Positions 61,926-64,000 of a stretch of 64,000 nt of DNA are shown here, piece after piece. Made by a program: the position numbers and the translations under genes. Position 1 is the first letter of the stretch. Every line of letters begins with the position of its first letter. The notes beneath the pieces were generated by a model. It ran no database searches, was not told the DNA's origin, and saw nothing but the letters and a program-made list of their open reading frames with translations. The DNA comes from Marinomonas lutimaris (GTDB taxonomy: Bacteria > Pseudomonadota > Gammaproteobacteria > Pseudomonadales > Marinomonadaceae), in the NCBI RefSeq assembly GCF_019426345.1, contig NZ_JAHLLW010000005.1, positions 167,447-231,446 of the forward strand. Reading direction: 5' to 3'.

Positions 61926-62630
61926 ATCCAACTATCCGCCAGATCCCGTAGGTCAGATGAGCCGAGAAGCCCGTTATGTAGCTCGGCCTTCAGGCCGTCA
62001 AAAACTAAACAAAACCAATCACATGTAGGTCGGCCTTCAGGCCGTCAAAAAACTAAACAAAACCAATCACATGTAGGTCGGCCTTCAGGCCGTCAAAAAG
62101 CTAAACAACACCAAATCACATGTAGCTCGGCCTTCAGACCGTCAAAAAGCTAAACAACACCAAATCACATGTAGCTCGGCCTTCAGACCGTCAAAAAGCT
62201 AAACAAAACCAATTACATGTAGGTCGGCCTTCAGGCCGTCAAAAACTAAACAACACCTAATCACATGGTCAGATTAGCCAAGGCACGAGGCGTGATCTGG
62301 CGAATGATCATAACCAACATATTCATATAACCAAAAAAGCTTAAAAAACGTCCACTTTACAAACTCTTTTCGAACACATTCTTTGCATGATTTCATGTCT
62401 TGTATTATTATCGTTCACCAATTGAACGCAGCATATATTTGTCCTTTCCTCTTATAACTTCCAAGGGGAAGCTAGTATGGGATTAATAGTTCTTTAGTAA
62501 TTAAAATGGATAACATTAAACGAGGTAAATGCATGGAAAGCTTACTCACACCTTCACACACCACACCTTTCCACGCTTATTATTTTTCGTATTTATGCAT
62601 CACTCTTAGTTTTATATCTAAGGTGCTTAA
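61926..62630. other. Repeat-rich intergenic region before the EPS regulator
   Basis: The first 350 bases hold REP array E and a third-subfamily REP relative at 62271-62300. The remaining 330 bases are AT-rich, probably carrying the promoter of the EPS regulator, and include a small open frame at 62533-62637. No larger gene is visible. Confidence 0.6.
61978..62266 (+). repeat. Tandem REP array E, 47-49-bp period, six units
   Basis: Heads GTAG(G/C)TCGGCCTTCAG(G/A)CCG start at 61978, 62025, 62073, 62122, 62171 and 62219. The linker AACTAAACAA(A/C)ACCAATCACAT is conserved between units. All heads point the same way, unlike array A, so this is a head-to-tail REP array. It uses TTCA rather than TTTA as the loop, a distinct subtype. 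A preceding GTAGGTCAGATGAGCCGAGA at 61948 is a hybrid of two families. Confidence 0.93.
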
Positions 62631-62637
62631 ATGTTAA
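62533..62637 (+). CDS. Possible 34-residue leader peptide overlapping the EPS regulator
   Basis: ATG at 62533 is preceded by CGAGG at seven bases. The frame encodes 34 residues (hydrophobic and aromatic in the second half) and its stop TAA lies 4-6 bases inside the following regulator gene, giving a 7-base overlap. Translational coupling is possible. No homologue is recognised, and chance cannot be excluded for so short a frame. Confidence 0.3.
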   Translation: MESLLTPSHTTPFHAYYFSYLCITLSFISKVLKC

Positions 62638-62951
62638 CCGACGAATACCGCTACAAAATTTTAAAAGAACTACAGCAAGATCCTGATATTAGTCAACGAG
62701 AACTGGCCAAACGCCTAGATATTAGCCTAGGAAAAGTCAACTTTTGCCTAAAAGCACTAATAGAAAAAGGCCTGATAAAAGCGGAAAACTTTAAAAACAG
62801 CACCAACAAAATGGGCTACCTATACTTACTTACCCCAAAAGGCATAGAAGAAAAGGTTTCTCTTACGCAGCGCTTTCTGCAACGAAAACTAAAAGAACAC
62901 GAAGCCCTAGAAAAAGAAATAGAACAACTGCGCCAAGAAGTAAAAACATAA
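62631..62951 (+). CDS. MarR-family EPS-associated transcriptional regulator
   Basis: The 106-residue protein has a winged helix (RYKILKELQQDPDISQRELAKRLDISLGKVNFCLKALIEKGLIK) and a C-terminal coiled coil (RFLQRKLKEHEALEKEIEQLRQEV). It matches the small MarR-type regulators found at the start of exopolysaccharide gene clusters in proteobacteria. Such clusters usually continue downstream, so EPS synthesis genes are expected beyond the right end of the window, after array F. Confidence 0.85.
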   Translation: MLTDEYRYKILKELQQDPDISQRELAKRLDISLGKVNFCLKALIEKGLIKAENFKNSTNKMGYLYLLTPKGIEEKVSLTQRFLQRKLKEHEALEKEIEQLRQEVKT

Positions 62952-62957
62952 TGCCCC

Positions 62958-64000
62958 GTAGGCCGGATGAGACGAGGCACGAGGCGTTATCCGGCTTTGA
63001 AGGATGAGCCGAGAAACGCGTTATGTAGGTCGGCCTTTAGGCCGTCACAAGATGTGTCACGGCAAATCATTGCATTACGTAGGTCGGCCTTTAGGCCGTC
63101 AACAGATATGCCACGGCAAATCACTACATTATGTAGATCGCGCCCGTAGGCCGGATGAGCCGAGAAACGCGTTATGTAGGTCGGCCTTTAGGCCGTCAAA
63201 AGATGTGTCACGGCAAATCATTGCATTACGTAGGTCGGCCTTTAGGCCGTCAAAAGATATGCCACGGCAAATCACTACATTATGTAGATCGCGCCCGTAG
63301 GCCGGATGAGCCGAGAAACGCGTTATGTAGGTCGGCCTTTAGGCCGTCAAAAGATGTGCCGCGGCAAATCACAGTATTACGTAGGTCGCGCCCGTAGGCC
63401 GGATGAGCCGAGAAACGCGTGATGTAGGTCGGCCTTTAGGCCGTCAAAAGACGTGCCACGGCAAATCAGTGCACTATGTAGGTCGCACCCGTAGGCCGGA
63501 TGAGCCGAGAAACGCGTTAGGTAGGTCGGCCTTTAGGCCGTCAAAAGATGTGCCGCGGCAAATCAGAGGAATACGTAGGTCGCGCCCGTAGGCCGGATGA
63601 GCCGAGAAACGCGTTATGTAGGTCGGCCTTTAGGCCGTCAAAAGACGTGCCACGGCAAATCATTGCACTATGTAGGTCGCACCCGTAGGCCGGATGAGCC
63701 GAGAAACGCGTGATGTAGGTCGGCCTTTAGGCCGTCAAAAGACGTGCCTCGGCAAATCATTGCACTATGTAGGTCGCACCCGTAGGCCGGATGAGCCGAG
63801 AAACGCGTGATGTAGGTCGGCCTTTAGGCCGTCAAAAGACGTGCCTCGGCAAATCATTGCACTATGTAGGTCGCACCCGTAGGCCGGATGAGCCGAGAAA
63901 CTCGTTATGTAGGTCGGCCTTTAGACCGTCAAAAGATGTGCCACGGCAAATCATTGCACTACGTAGGTCGCGCCCGTAGGCCGGATGAGCCGAGAAACGC
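62958..64000. repeat. Tandem composite REP array F, 97-bp period, open at the window end
   Basis: GTAGGCCGGATGAG heads start at 62958, 63146, 63297 and then every 97 bases (63394, 63491, 63588, 63685, 63782, 63879, 63976). Each unit combines one head of the array B family, one of the array A family (GTAGGTCGGCCTTTAGGCCG) and a truncated third GTAGGTCGC head, so three GTAG motifs per 97 bases. The 151-base interval 63146-63297 holds an extra array-A-type head, showing unequal exchange. The array continues beyond 64000. Short open frames in it merely reflect the repeat. Confidence 0.95.

Noticed and set aside
61978..62266. CRISPR array with about 48-bp period
   Set aside because: Linkers are conserved, repeats are GTAG-headed REPs, and there are no cas genes.
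63004..63979. A series of 60-100 residue open frames within array F (arginine-rich, VGRPLGRQ-like)
   Set aside because: They are translations of the 97-bp repeat in shifting frames, have no ribosome binding sites and disappear or shift with each unit.

Overview
The window looks like a chromosomal segment of a marine gammaproteobacterium of the Oceanospirillales type. Marinomonas is my best guess, from protein similarity recalled by eye and from Pseudomonas-like gene neighbourhoods (ubiE-ubiB-hisE-tatABC, dsbA-engB, hisB-hisH-hisF, mutY-yggX, dsbB-rsd, glmU-glmS). No rRNA, tRNA, phage or transposase gene was recognised.

Positions 1-35.5 kb are mostly housekeeping: typA, dtd, a large fused pectin esterase, the tatABC/hisE/ubiB/ubiE block, a diguanylate cyclase, dsbA, engB, gshA, hisF/hisH/hisB (hisA is missing from its usual place), an AsmA-like protein, mutY, chrA, yggX, a FliL-like protein, dsbB, rsd, a WD40-type lipoprotein, a DUF423 protein, trmB, an H-NS-like protein, tex, azoR with a divergent LysR regulator, a PPOX-type flavoprotein, glmU and glmS. 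Many intrinsic terminators separate these units.

Positions 35.5-45.6 kb form a pectin/oligogalacturonide catabolic island: ogl, the ABC importer togMNAB, kduD, the IclR regulator kdgR, the cupin kdgF, an RpiB/LacA-family isomerase that probably replaces KduI, and a cytoplasmic pectin methylesterase. Together with the exported pectin methylesterase-acetylesterase at 2.7-5.3 kb, three near-consensus KdgR operators suggest one regulon: remove methyl and acetyl groups, import oligogalacturonides, cleave them to unsaturated monomers, then linearise, isomerise and reduce these toward 2-keto-3-deoxygluconate.

Positions 46.9-56.5 kb carry exopolysaccharide/capsule export genes: yjbEFGH on the minus strand, and a Wzi-like protein, a large SLBB polysaccharide export protein and a Wzz-type chain-length protein on the plus strand. 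An EPS-associated MarR-type regulator follows at 62.6 kb.

The last 18 kb are saturated with GTAG-headed palindromic repeats of REP/BIME type, in at least three sequence families and five tandem arrays with periods of about 91/100, 88, 48 and 97 bp. The arrays surround two HEPN-MNT toxin-antitoxin-like pairs. Single repeats have also entered genes: one lies in frame inside a beta-CASP metallo-beta-lactamase gene, one sits in a broken Rpn/PD-(D/E)XK-type gene, and one supplies the stop codon of the cytoplasmic pectin methylesterase. The matching REP-associated transposase (RAYT/TnpA_REP) is not in the window. This repeat landscape is the most unusual thing here.
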